Of a DNA stretch of 64,000 nucleotides, positions 19,578-27,898 are shown piece by piece. Source of the DNA: Nocardia sp. BSTN01 (GTDB lineage Bacteria; Actinomycetota; Actinomycetes; Mycobacteriales; Mycobacteriaceae); NCBI RefSeq assembly GCF_015354405.1, contig NZ_JADKYP010000008.1:1-64000 (forward strand), read 5' to 3'. How positions within the stretch are numbered: the first letter of the stretch is position 1; every line of letters starts with the position of its first letter. The translations under genes and the position numbers were made by a program. Under the pieces are notes generated by a model. It saw only the letters and a list, made by a program, of their open reading frames with translations, ran no database searches and was not told the DNA's origin.

Positions 19578-21350
19578 TCAGTGGTCGGAACGTGGGCGGG
19601 TGAGGACGAAGCTGTCCACCGGCTTCACCGTGTCGGTCACCGCGTAGTAGGTGGCGGTCATGGTGGTGTGGCCGCCGGGGGCGCCGGGATCGACGTCGAA
19701 AGCGCAGAAGCCGTAGGGATGGTCGGGATCCTTGAAGGCCGACCAGGGCGCCTGCTCCATCACATAGATCGGCGCCTTCTTACCCGTGGCGGGGTCGACG
19801 GCGCCGACACCGGTGATCACCCGGCACTGCTGTCCGGGGAAGAACAGCCCGTTCGATGGGACGGAGGTACCACCGCCGCCGATCACGAGATGCACTGTGC
19901 CCCGCGAGGTGTCGATGATCTCGGGCGCGGTCGCGGTGGCGGGCGTGACCGCCTCCGGGACCGGTTTCGGTGTCAGGGTGTCGCTGCCGAGGACGCCGCG
20001 CACGGGATGGGAACGCTCGTAATGGTGTTCGTGGCCGCACAGCACCAGATCGACCTGGTAGCGGTCGAACAGCGGTAGCCATTCCTGGCGGATACCCAGA
20101 TCGGCGCCGTTGGCCTTGTCGGCCGAGGAGATCGCGGTCTGATGCATGAACACGACGATCCAGTCGATGGCGCGATCCGCGCGGGCGGCGGCCAATTCCT
20201 TGTCCAGCCAACGCTTCTGGGCACCCCCGGAGTAGCCGTGCACATAGGAGTTGCCGCCGTCCTGCAGGCAGATGTCGTCGTTGGCCACCGCGATCACCCG
20301 GACCGCGCCGACCGTGAAGGCGTACCAGAGCCCGCGCGCAAGGTCCTCGGCGCCGCTGTCGGGCACGGTGAAATAGGTTTGGAACGCCTCGTAGCCGATC
20401 GGACCGTTGCCGCGTTCGTTCTCGTGATTACCCGGCGCCGGCATCCACGGGCGGTGGCGAGCGGACCGAGAGTTGTTGGCCCACCAGTCGTTCCAGGTGC
20501 GGATCCGGTCGGTGGCGAGATTGGCGTAGCACAGATCGCCGTTGACGAGATTGAACAGCGGGGCCAGATGTTCGATCCCCGCGGTGACATCACCGGCGAC
20601 GGGGGAGCCGAGGTTGTCGTTGACGTAGCGGCCGTTGTCCAGCTTGCCGAGCGTCGGAGTGCCCTGATCGCCGAAACTGGTGAAGCGGAACGCGGCCCGG
20701 CCCGCCGGCGCGGTGCGGTGGGTGCCCAATTCCGGTGTGGCGCCGTCGTGTCCGGCGGCGTAGATGTAGTCGGTGTCCGGAGTGAGCCCGGTCAGTACCG
20801 CGTGATGGGCGTATACCTCGGTGCCCGAGGCGGCGTCCCGGTAGACCCGGGTCCGCGCCGGCGCGGTCGAGCCGAATCCCGTTGTGGCCGTGCCGAATCG
20901 AACCACCGGATTGTGGACGGATGCCGAACTCTGCCAGCTCACCACGGCCTCGCGCGCGGCGTCGGCGCCGAACTGCAGATGCAAGCCCGTCACCGGCGGC
21001 GCGGCCACCCGGGACGGACTCATCGCCAAATCCGGTGACAGCGGCCAGAATCGCCCGCCGCTACCGGTCGACGACCCGTCGCCGTGCAACGCCGCCGTCG
21101 TTCCGGCGCCCACGGCCAGCCCGGCGATCGCCGCCGCCCCCGACGCGCCGAACAACCACCGTCGGCTCACCCCGCGGGACCGGCCGGGGTGAGCGCCGCT
21201 GCCCTCCGGCCCGCCGGCCTGAGCAGCGGTATCCGGCTCGGCGGTGCCATCTCGGTGGGGGCCGGCGCCCGATGCCGAACCAGGGCCTGCCCCCGTCTCG
21301 GCGTTATCCGCCTGCTTCGCTACCGGCTCCGAGGCATCCCGCTCGTCCAT
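19578..21350 (-). CDS. Tat-exported purple acid phosphatase-like metallophosphoesterase
   Basis: A 590-residue protein with a twin-arginine signal (SRRWLFGASGAAAIAGLAVG), an Fn3-like purple-acid-phosphatase N-domain (about residues 105-200), and a calcineurin-like domain with all metal motifs: FGDQGTP, NGDLCYAN, PGNHENE, VVFMHQT and CGHEHHYERSHP. It probably releases phosphate from organic esters outside the membrane. About 60 low-complexity residues precede the Tat signal when read from ATG 21350; GTG 21170 would begin exactly at MSRRWLF and is a serious alternative start. It is a lone gene between convergent and divergent neighbours. Confidence 0.85.
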   Translation of the reverse strand: MDERDASEPVAKQADNAETGAGPGSASGAGPHRDGTAEPDTAAQAGGPEGSGAHPGRSRGVSRRWLFGASGAAAIAGLAVGAGTTAALHGDGSSTGSGGRFWPLSPDLAMSPSRVAAPPVTGLHLQFGADAAREAVVSWQSSASVHNPVVRFGTATTGFGSTAPARTRVYRDAASGTEVYAHHAVLTGLTPDTDYIYAAGHDGATPELGTHRTAPAGRAAFRFTSFGDQGTPTLGKLDNGRYVNDNLGSPVAGDVTAGIEHLAPLFNLVNGDLCYANLATDRIRTWNDWWANNSRSARHRPWMPAPGNHENERGNGPIGYEAFQTYFTVPDSGAEDLARGLWYAFTVGAVRVIAVANDDICLQDGGNSYVHGYSGGAQKRWLDKELAAARADRAIDWIVVFMHQTAISSADKANGADLGIRQEWLPLFDRYQVDLVLCGHEHHYERSHPVRGVLGSDTLTPKPVPEAVTPATATAPEIIDTSRGTVHLVIGGGGTSVPSNGLFFPGQQCRVITGVGAVDPATGKKAPIYVMEQAPWSAFKDPDHPYGFCAFDVDPGAPGGHTTMTATYYAVTDTVKPVDSFVLTRPRSDH

Positions 21351-21576
21351 ACCTCCAGCCAACCGTGCGCGGGTTCAGAAAACCCCACGCCACGGCGAAC
21401 GCCGGGTGAATCACGAGCCGAAGCCATCGAGTGCTCGTCCTGGCATCGCGGTGGTCGTAGGGCGGGTTTCCCGACCCGCCGTCGCGAGCCGCGGCGATCC
21501 GGTCGGGCCGGCGCGGGCGTTCGGCGGCGCCCGTGCCTCGCAGTTTGGCGGCCGGATCGGTGGTTAGCCGAGCACT

Positions 21577-23040
21577 ATGGACCACGACAGAGCCCCGGTG
21601 CTGGACGCGCTGCGCGACTTCCGGATGCGGGGTTTCGTGCCGTTCAGTCCGCCCGGTCACAAGCAGGGGCGGCGAGTCGATTCCCGGGTTCTCGACGTCC
21701 TCGGGCCGGGGGCGTTCGCCGCGGATGTGGTCGCCCTCAACGGGCTCGACGATCGTCTACTGCGATACGGGGTGCTGCGTGAAGCGCAGGAACTGATGGC
21801 CGACGCGGTCGGCGCGGACGAGTCGACGTTTTCCACCTGCGGCAGCTCCCTGTCGGTCAAGTCCGCGATGCTGGCGGTGGCCGGACCGCACGACACCCTG
21901 CTGGTGCCCCGCAACGCTCACAAGTCGGTGGTGCTGGGGTTGATCCTCAGCGGTGCGCGACCGGGGTGGGTGCGCCCTCGCTGGGATACGCGGCTGCGCC
22001 TGAGTCATCCGCCGGGGCCGGAGGAGTTCCGTGCCGCGTTCGCGCGCGATCCCGAGGCCGTAGGGGCGTTGCTGGTCAGCCCGACCGATTACGGAACCTG
22101 TTCCGACGTGCGGACCGTCGCGGAGGTGTGCCACGAGCGTGATGTGCCGCTGATCGTCGACGCGGCGTGGGGCGCGCATCTGCCGTTTCACGACCGGCTA
22201 CCCCAATGGGCGATGACCTCGGGCGCCGATGTGGGCGTGACCAGCGTGCACAAGATGGGGATGGCGCTGCAGCAGAGCTCGGTCTTCCATCTGCGCGGCG
22301 ACCGAGTCGACTCGTCACTGCTGCGTCAGCGGTCCGATCTGCTCGACACGACGAGCCCGACCTCACTGGTGTACGCGTCGATCGACGGCTGGCGACGGCA
22401 GATGATGCAGCACGGGCACAGCCTGCTCGAGGCGGGGATGGAGCTGGCCGGCGCTGTTCGGCGGCGGTGCGCGGAAGTGGAGGGGCTCGCGGTCGCCGAC
22501 GACGATTTCGCCGGGCCCGGTCTCGCCGCATCGGTCGATCCGTTCAAGATCACCATCGACGTCACCGGACTGGGCGTCGACGGATATCAAGTCGCGGATT
22601 GGCTCTATCGGCAGCGGCACATCGCGGTCGCGGTGGCCGATCACCGCCGCATCGTCGCGCAGTTCACCTGTGCCGACGACGCCCGGACCGCGGACACCCT
22701 GCTCGACGGTCTCACCGCGGTGACCGTCGCCGCCCCCGAATTTCCGGCCGCGCCGCGCGTCGAGGTCCCGAGCCCCGCGTGCCTGGAGCCCGAGACCGCG
22801 ATGCGGCCGCGCGACGCGTTCTTCGCCCCGGCCGAGCAGGTCCCGATCGACGCCGCGGCCGGGCGGGTCGCCGCGGAGATCATCTCCCCGTATCCGCCGG
22901 GTGCCCCCGATGTGGTTCCGGGCGATCTGCTGAGCACGGCGGTACTCGACTATCTGCGCAGCGGTCTCGCCGCCGGCATGCGACTTCCCGATGCCACCGA
23001 CCCGACCCTCTCGACGGTCCGGGTGGTGGCGAAAGGTTAG
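21577..23040 (+). CDS. PLP-dependent Orn/Lys/Arg decarboxylase-like enzyme
   Basis: A fold-type I PLP enzyme of 487 residues. The motif PFSPPGHKQGR near residue 22 and the lysine-bearing SVHKMGMALQQSS (Lys226), with Asp195 in IVDAAWGAH contacting the cofactor, are those of the Orn/Lys/Arg decarboxylase major domain. The C-terminal domain (about 395-480) has APAEQVPIDAAAGRVAAE and ISPYPPGAPDVVPG, also typical. It lacks the N-terminal wing domain of inducible decarboxylases, like Gram-positive lysine/arginine decarboxylases. The substrate is not determinable, and no polyamine genes are adjacent. Confidence 0.82.
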   Translation: MDHDRAPVLDALRDFRMRGFVPFSPPGHKQGRRVDSRVLDVLGPGAFAADVVALNGLDDRLLRYGVLREAQELMADAVGADESTFSTCGSSLSVKSAMLAVAGPHDTLLVPRNAHKSVVLGLILSGARPGWVRPRWDTRLRLSHPPGPEEFRAAFARDPEAVGALLVSPTDYGTCSDVRTVAEVCHERDVPLIVDAAWGAHLPFHDRLPQWAMTSGADVGVTSVHKMGMALQQSSVFHLRGDRVDSSLLRQRSDLLDTTSPTSLVYASIDGWRRQMMQHGHSLLEAGMELAGAVRRRCAEVEGLAVADDDFAGPGLAASVDPFKITIDVTGLGVDGYQVADWLYRQRHIAVAVADHRRIVAQFTCADDARTADTLLDGLTAVTVAAPEFPAAPRVEVPSPACLEPETAMRPRDAFFAPAEQVPIDAAAGRVAAEIISPYPPGAPDVVPGDLLSTAVLDYLRSGLAAGMRLPDATDPTLSTVRVVAKG

Positions 23041-23053
23041 GTCCGCTCCGGGC

Positions 23054-23323
23054 TCAGGCGCGGGCGGCGATGCGCGCTTGCACCTCCGGCCGCCGCAGCG
23101 GCGGAACCGACTTCGGCGGCACCTTGCGGTCGGGCAGAGCCGCCAGCAGGCGGGTGGTGGCCGCGGCGATCTCGGCGACGGCTTCCTCGACCGCGGGGCG
23201 GGTGGCCGTGGAGATACTGCTCAGACCACCCACCTTGCGGACGTACTGCAGCGCGGCCGCCTCGATCTCCTCGGCCGTGGCTTCCGGTTCGAGCCCGCGC
23301 AGTGCGGTGATGTTTCGGCACAT
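23054..23323 (-). CDS. DUF2277 family small protein
   Basis: An 89-residue protein starting MCRNITALRGLEPEATAEE, the hallmark opening of DUF2277. The middle is helical and Ala-rich, and the C-terminus is basic (KVPPKSVPPLRRPEVQARI). Function is unknown; it is often annotated only as conserved hypothetical. It converges with the decarboxylase gene, leaving 13 nt. A 14-bp palindrome abuts the start codon. Confidence 0.75.
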   Translation of the reverse strand: MCRNITALRGLEPEATAEEIEAAALQYVRKVGGLSSISTATRPAVEEAVAEIAAATTRLLAALPDRKVPPKSVPPLRRPEVQARIAARA

Positions 23324-23337
23324 GCCTACGAGTAGGC
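23324..23337. promoter_or_regulatory. 14-bp palindrome at the DUF2277 start
   Basis: GCCTAC-GA-GTAGGC is a perfect palindrome directly upstream of the minus-strand ATG. It could be an operator or an mRNA hairpin masking the start. It may be coincidental in GC-rich DNA. Confidence 0.25.
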
Positions 23338-23363
23338 CCCGCGCCGGTCGCGATCGAGCCGGT

Positions 23364-23723
23364 TCAGGCGGCGCTGCCGCTCGAGAACGGCGAATATCCG
23401 TAGCCGTATCCGTACCCGTAGCCGCCACCCGTCCACGGGCTGTACCACCCGGGGTAGAAGCCGCCGTAACCGCCGCGCGGCAGACCCCAGCCGGGCATTC
23501 CCCAGCCGCCGTGATAGCCACCCCAGCCGCCATGATGGCCCCAGCCGTGGACGAACTGGATATCCGTTCCGGGTGTCTGTACTTCCTGGGACCGGGCCGG
23601 CGCCGCCGGTTCGGCGAGCGCGGGGGCGGCGGCCGCCACGATCGGTGCCGCCGCGATGGCGACCGTGATCACGGTGCGTGACATGCGGGTGCGGAGCTTC
23701 GAGGGCAGGTCGTTTCGAACCAT
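23364..23723 (-). CDS. Small secreted Gly/Tyr/Trp/His-rich protein
   Basis: A 119-residue protein with a Sec signal peptide (hydrophobic core TVITVAIAAAPIVAAAA, likely cut after ALA near residue 37). The mature part is rich in Gly, Tyr, Trp and His: HGWGHHGGWGGYHGGWG, then alternating GYGYGYGYGYSPF near the end. No enzyme family is recognised. Aromatic-glycine repeats suggest a surface or matrix role, and the His clusters could bind metal; both are inference. It is the last gene before an intergenic stretch leading to asnB. Confidence 0.7.
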   Translation of the reverse strand: MVRNDLPSKLRTRMSRTVITVAIAAAPIVAAAAPALAEPAAPARSQEVQTPGTDIQFVHGWGHHGGWGGYHGGWGMPGWGLPRGGYGGFYPGWYSPWTGGGYGYGYGYGYSPFSSGSAA

Positions 23724-23948
23724 CGGAATTCCTTCGGTACGTGTCTCGGTCGTATCCGTCCGCGGCCCGATCGGGCCGCTCGACTAGCGTGACGCCACTT
23801 AATGTACCGCTGTTTAACGGTACGTTCAAGAGCGTCAAAAAGATGACGTGACTACGAGTGTGAAGGGAATCGCCGGAAACGGGACGGGCGCCGCACCGCC
23901 GGCCGTGATCGGCCGCGGTACGACGCCCGCGTCGCTGGTAGCCGCCGG

Positions 23949-25874
23949 CTAGAGCCGCACGGGGTAGGTGGGCTCCTGGATATCGGGCTTGATGCGGTCC
24001 TCGACGAAGATGCCGTGCCAGATCATGAACACCAGCAGCGTCCACAGGCGACGGCTGTGGTCGCCGTTGCCGGCGCGGTGCGCCTCCAACATCGCCTTGA
24101 TCGCGGACTTGTCCAGCAGATGATCGGTCTGCGATTCCGCGATCTGGGTGGCTGCCCAGTCGTAGAGTTCCGGTCCGCGCAGCCAGTGCCGCAGCGGCAC
24201 CGGGAAGCCCAGTTTCGGCCGGTGCAGCACATGCGGCGGGACGATCGTCTCGAGCGCGCGGCGCAGCGCGTACTTGGTCGTCTCCTTGGTGATCTTCTGC
24301 TGATACGGGATCTGCTCGGCGACCGCGAACACCTCGGGGTCCAGGAACGGCACCCGCAACTCCAGCGAATTGGCCATGGTCATCTTGTCGGCCTTGACCA
24401 GGATGTCACCGCGCAACCAGGTGAACAGGTCCAGATGCTGCATGCGCGCCACCGGATCCCAGCCGCGCGAGCGCGCGTAGATCGGGGCCGTCACATCCTG
24501 ATGCGTCCACTCCGGGCGGAACTCGCGCAGCACCGAACGCAACTGGGCGTCGCTGAAGCTGCGGGCATTGCCGTAGTAGCGCTGCTCCAGCGGCAGCGAA
24601 CCGCGGTGCAGCAGGCTCTTGCCGCGCGTCCCGTCCGGAATCCGGTCCGAAAGCTTGCCGGCCAGCCGCCGCACACCCTTCGGCAGATACTCGAAAGGCT
24701 TGAGCGACAACGGTTCCCGATAGATCGTATAGCCGCCGAACAGCTCGTCGGAACCCTCGCCGGAGAGCACCACCTTGACGTGCTTGCGGGCCTCCTGGGC
24801 CACGAAATACAGCGGCACCAGCGCCGGATCGGCCACCGGATCGTCGAGGTACCAGACGATCTCGGGGATCGCGCCCGCGAACTCCTCGGGGCTGACCGTG
24901 CGGATGAAATGCTTCGCGCCGATCGCCTCCGCGGTCTCGGCCGCCACATCGGCCTCCGAATACCCCTCCCGCTCGAACGCCGAGGTGAAGGTGAGCAGAT
25001 TCGGGTTGTGCCGGATCGCCAGCGCCGCGATGGCGGTGGAGTCGATGCCACCGGACAGGAAGGCGCCGACGGTGACGTCCGCGCGCATGTGCTTGGCGAC
25101 CGAATCCTCGAGCACCGCCGCGATCTCGCGGTAGCGGGCCTCCTCCGAGCCGGCCGCGAACGGGCGCACCCGGAAGTTCGGCTCGAAGTAGCGAGTCACT
25201 TCCGGCGCGGCGCCGGGGCGCAGGGTGGCGTAGCAGCCCGATTCCAGGCGGCGGATGTTCGCGTGCAGCGATTCCGGCTCCGGCACGTACTGCAGCACCG
25301 TGTAGTGCTCGAGGGCACGCGGATCCAGTGCGTCCGAGAGGTTCAGCGCCGGCAGCAGTTCCAGCAGGCTCTTCTTCTCGCTGGCGTAGGCGGTGCCGCC
25401 CGGGCCGGTGGCCAGGAACAGCGGCTTGATGCCGAACGGGTCGCGGGCCAGCACCAGCTCCTGGGTCTCGGTGTCCCAGATGGCGAAGGCGAACATGCCG
25501 CGCAGCTTGGAGAATGCCGCGGTGCCCCAGTGGTGATAGGCCGCGACGATCGCCTCACCGTCGCCCTCGGTGGCGAACCGCGCCCCGAACTCCTCGCTCA
25601 GCTGCGCGCGCAACTCCAGGTAGTTGTAGATCTCACCGTTGAACGCCAGCGCATAACGCTCCGTATTCTCCGGCGGACCCCAGCGCAGCGGCTGATGCGA
25701 ATGCTCGATGTCGATGATCGACAGGCGGTTGAAGCCCAGGATGATGTGTTCGTCGTGCCAGGTGCCGCGCTCGTCCGGGCCGCGATGGCGCCCGCACTGC
25801 AAGGCGTCGTACACCTGTTGTACGACGGAGTCGGTGGCCACATCGGCGGTCAGAAATCCCAGCAGTCCACACAC
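23949..25874 (-). CDS. asnB: Asparagine synthase (glutamine-hydrolysing)
   Basis: A 641-residue AsnB making asparagine from aspartate, ATP and glutamine. The start was fixed at GTG 25874 because class II glutamine amidotransferases need cysteine as residue 2, giving MCGLLGFL. GRHRGPDERG and FNGEIYNYLELR belong to the amidase domain (1-220), and GAFLSGGIDSTAIAAL is the ATP-pyrophosphatase loop of the synthetase domain. Continuous frame exists upstream but lacks family similarity. It lies divergent to ctaC as in mycobacteria. Homologues also amidate peptidoglycan diaminopimelate, so that role is possible. Confidence 0.9.
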   Translation of the reverse strand: MCGLLGFLTADVATDSVVQQVYDALQCGRHRGPDERGTWHDEHIILGFNRLSIIDIEHSHQPLRWGPPENTERYALAFNGEIYNYLELRAQLSEEFGARFATEGDGEAIVAAYHHWGTAAFSKLRGMFAFAIWDTETQELVLARDPFGIKPLFLATGPGGTAYASEKKSLLELLPALNLSDALDPRALEHYTVLQYVPEPESLHANIRRLESGCYATLRPGAAPEVTRYFEPNFRVRPFAAGSEEARYREIAAVLEDSVAKHMRADVTVGAFLSGGIDSTAIAALAIRHNPNLLTFTSAFEREGYSEADVAAETAEAIGAKHFIRTVSPEEFAGAIPEIVWYLDDPVADPALVPLYFVAQEARKHVKVVLSGEGSDELFGGYTIYREPLSLKPFEYLPKGVRRLAGKLSDRIPDGTRGKSLLHRGSLPLEQRYYGNARSFSDAQLRSVLREFRPEWTHQDVTAPIYARSRGWDPVARMQHLDLFTWLRGDILVKADKMTMANSLELRVPFLDPEVFAVAEQIPYQQKITKETTKYALRRALETIVPPHVLHRPKLGFPVPLRHWLRGPELYDWAATQIAESQTDHLLDKSAIKAMLEAHRAGNGDHSRRLWTLLVFMIWHGIFVEDRIKPDIQEPTYPVRL

Positions 25875-26240
25875 TGCGTCGAGAACCTCGTTTCCGGATC
25901 GGGTACGCGGAGAACATTCGAAACCAGTCCCCGAGTATGCCGCACCGCGGGCCTGCTCGTCGCCTCGCTGGGCGGCGGTCGCGCTCGCCAGGGATTTCGC
26001 ATCCGGGTGCGTGACCGGCGCGAAGGTACGGCCGGGGATCGCACCCGGTGGCCGGTGTGTCGAAAGCGACCCGGGCACAACGCGGGAGGCGGTTTGGTCT
26101 ACGCTGCGTAGTACTCGGGAACTCTCGTGGTCGGCCGTGCGTTCGGTGCGGCTCGCGGAAGGCTCCCGAACGTGCTGAAAACGCGCTGCCCGGCATCCGG
26201 GTGGCGCCGTGTCGGATGGACGACCAGGAAGGCGTTGAGC
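25875..26240. promoter_or_regulatory. asnB/ctaC divergent intergenic region with probable ctaC promoter
   Basis: In 366 nt without a supported gene, TACGCT at 26100-26105 is a candidate -10 box for ctaC, which would give a leader of about 130 nt. The -35 is not clear. Frames running through this region lack family similarity. Confidence 0.35.
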
Positions 26241-27329
26241 GTGGCGCACAAGGCGAGCGAAGCGATAGGGGCACGACCCGCCCGGGTACGGCGGGGCCGC
26301 ATCCTTCGGCGGGCCGGGCTGGCGGTGTCCATGGGGATCACCGTGATGCTCGTCTCGGGCTGCTCGATCGACAATCCCGTGCTTCGGTTCGGGTGGCCCT
26401 CGGGTGTGACCCCGCAGGCGACCCGGATGCGGGAACTGTGGACGTGGTCGGTCGTCGCCGCCCTGGCGATGGGTGTGCTGGTCTGGGGCCTGACCTTCTG
26501 GACCGTGACCTTCCACCGCAAGAAGAAGAACTCCCCGGAGTTCCCGCGGCAGACCGGCTACAACGTGCCGCTGGAGCTGACCTACACCGCGATTCCGTTC
26601 GTGATCATCGCGGTGCTGTTCTACTTCACCGTGGTCGTGCAGAACTACGTGCACGAGAAGACCTCGAACCCGGATGTGGTCGTCGACGTGACCGCGTTCC
26701 AGTGGAACTGGAAGTTCGGCTACCAGAAGGCCGTCGGCCAGAACGGCCAGGTCTACGACGGTGTCGACCAGACCCGTCAGGCGATGAACGAGCAGATTCA
26801 GAGCGAGTACAAGGAGCGCACCGCCGACGGCCACCCGCAGCCGGGTCCGCTGCACGGCCTGCCCGCCAACGACATCTCCTACCTGCACTACGACAAGGTG
26901 GAGACCGTCGGCTCGTCCAACGAGATCCCGGTGCTGGTGCTGCCGACCAACAAGGTCGTGGAATTCCAGCTGGCCTCGGCCGACGTCATCCACTCCTTCT
27001 GGGTGCCGGAGTTCCTGTTCAAGCGCGACGTGATGCCGAACCCGAAGGAAAACCACTCCGACAACACCTTCCAGATCACCAAGATCGAGCACGAGGGTGC
27101 CTTCGTCGGCCGCTGCGCGGAGATGTGCGGTACTTTCCACTCGATGATGAACTTCGAAGTGCGCGCCGTGACGCCGGACAAGTTCGACAAGTACATCGCC
27201 GCCCGCGAAGCGGGTAAGACCAATGCCGAGGCCCTGTCGAGCATCGGCGAGTCGCCGGTGGCGACGACCACGCATCCGTTCGACACCCGTCGCACCGCGC
27301 GTGAAGCCAGCCAGGCCGAGAGCAAGTAA
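26241..27329 (+). CDS. ctaC: Cytochrome aa3 oxidase subunit II, lipoprotein form
   Basis: A 362-residue subunit carrying the CuA centre that takes electrons from the bc1 complex. It has an N-terminal lipoprotein signal with lipobox LVSGC, two membrane helices (about 75-95 and 113-135), and a cupredoxin domain with the CuA ligands in GRCAEMCGTFHSMM plus the upstream HSFWVPEF. The insert between the helices and CuA domain is typical of actinobacterial CtaC in the bc1-aa3 supercomplex. GTG 26241 is chosen because AGGAAGG lies 8 nt upstream; the longer frame adds a non-homologous N-terminus. ctaF follows after 18 nt. Confidence 0.93.
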   Translation: MAHKASEAIGARPARVRRGRILRRAGLAVSMGITVMLVSGCSIDNPVLRFGWPSGVTPQATRMRELWTWSVVAALAMGVLVWGLTFWTVTFHRKKKNSPEFPRQTGYNVPLELTYTAIPFVIIAVLFYFTVVVQNYVHEKTSNPDVVVDVTAFQWNWKFGYQKAVGQNGQVYDGVDQTRQAMNEQIQSEYKERTADGHPQPGPLHGLPANDISYLHYDKVETVGSSNEIPVLVLPTNKVVEFQLASADVIHSFWVPEFLFKRDVMPNPKENHSDNTFQITKIEHEGAFVGRCAEMCGTFHSMMNFEVRAVTPDKFDKYIAAREAGKTNAEALSSIGESPVATTTHPFDTRRTAREASQAESK

Positions 27330-27347
27330 GAAGGGTACTGAACAGAC

Positions 27348-27764
27348 ATGAAGGTCGAAGCACGCATCTTCGAGCTGCTCACGGTGTTCTTCATCATCGT
27401 GGCGGTCGTCTACGGATTCTTCACCGGCCAGTCCCGCACCGGCGTCGAGTGGGCGGGCACAACCGCCATCGTGCTGACCGCCGGACTGACCCTGATCGTC
27501 GGCACCTACTTCCGCTTCGTGGCGCGCCGCCTCGATCTGCGCCCCGAGGACTACGAAGAGGCCGAGATCATCGACGGCGCCGGCGACCTGGGCTTCTTCT
27601 CGCCCGGCAGCTTCTGGCCCATCCTGCTGGCCGGTTCCGCCTCGGTCACCGCGCTCGGCTTCGCGTTTTTCCAGTACTGGCTGATCGGCCTGGGCGTGCT
27701 CTGCGTCCTGGCCTCGGTCGCCGGCCTGGTGTTCGAGTACCACGTGGGACCCGAGAAGCACTGA
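27348..27764 (+). CDS. ctaF: Cytochrome aa3 oxidase subunit 4 (actinobacterial CtaF)
   Basis: A 138-residue membrane protein with four hydrophobic helices (about 8-24, 33-52, 84-102, 106-126). The family pattern [15 protein letters not shown] opens the protein and [21 protein letters not shown] lies between helices 2 and 3. It is a structural subunit of the actinobacterial oxidase, always next to ctaC. A hairpin with a UUCG loop ends the operon. Confidence 0.9.
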   Translation: MKVEARIFELLTVFFIIVAVVYGFFTGQSRTGVEWAGTTAIVLTAGLTLIVGTYFRFVARRLDLRPEDYEEAEIIDGAGDLGFFSPGSFWPILLAGSASVTALGFAFFQYWLIGLGVLCVLASVAGLVFEYHVGPEKH

Positions 27765-27785
27765 GCACCTGACGGCAGTCTCGAG

Positions 27786-27811
27786 AGCGCCCCGGCTTCG
27801 GCCGGGGCGCT
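27786..27811 (+). terminator. UUCG-capped terminator after ctaC-ctaF
   Basis: A perfect 11-bp stem, AGCGCCCCGGC / GCCGGGGCGCT, closes a TTCG tetraloop 22 nt after the ctaF stop. This is very stable, though only short T runs follow. Confidence 0.75.
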
Positions 27812-27850
27812 TCGTCGTTATGGGGCCATTGCGAGATATCGCCGGAAAAG

Positions 27851-27884
27851 CCGAACGCCCCGACAGGTCTGCCGGGGCGTTCGG
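27851..27884 (-). terminator. Intrinsic terminator of the FAD-oxidase gene
   Basis: The perfect 12-bp stem CCGAACGCCCCG / CGGGGCGTTCGG has a 10-nt loop. On the minus strand it is followed by CTTTTCC, a classical intrinsic terminator 15 nt after the stop at 27899. Confidence 0.8.
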
Positions 27885-27898
27885 TCTACGCAGGGAAA

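Noticed and set aside
24015-26111. 698-codon open frame antisense to asnB
   Set aside because: It is a shadow of the asparagine synthase gene and has no family motifs.
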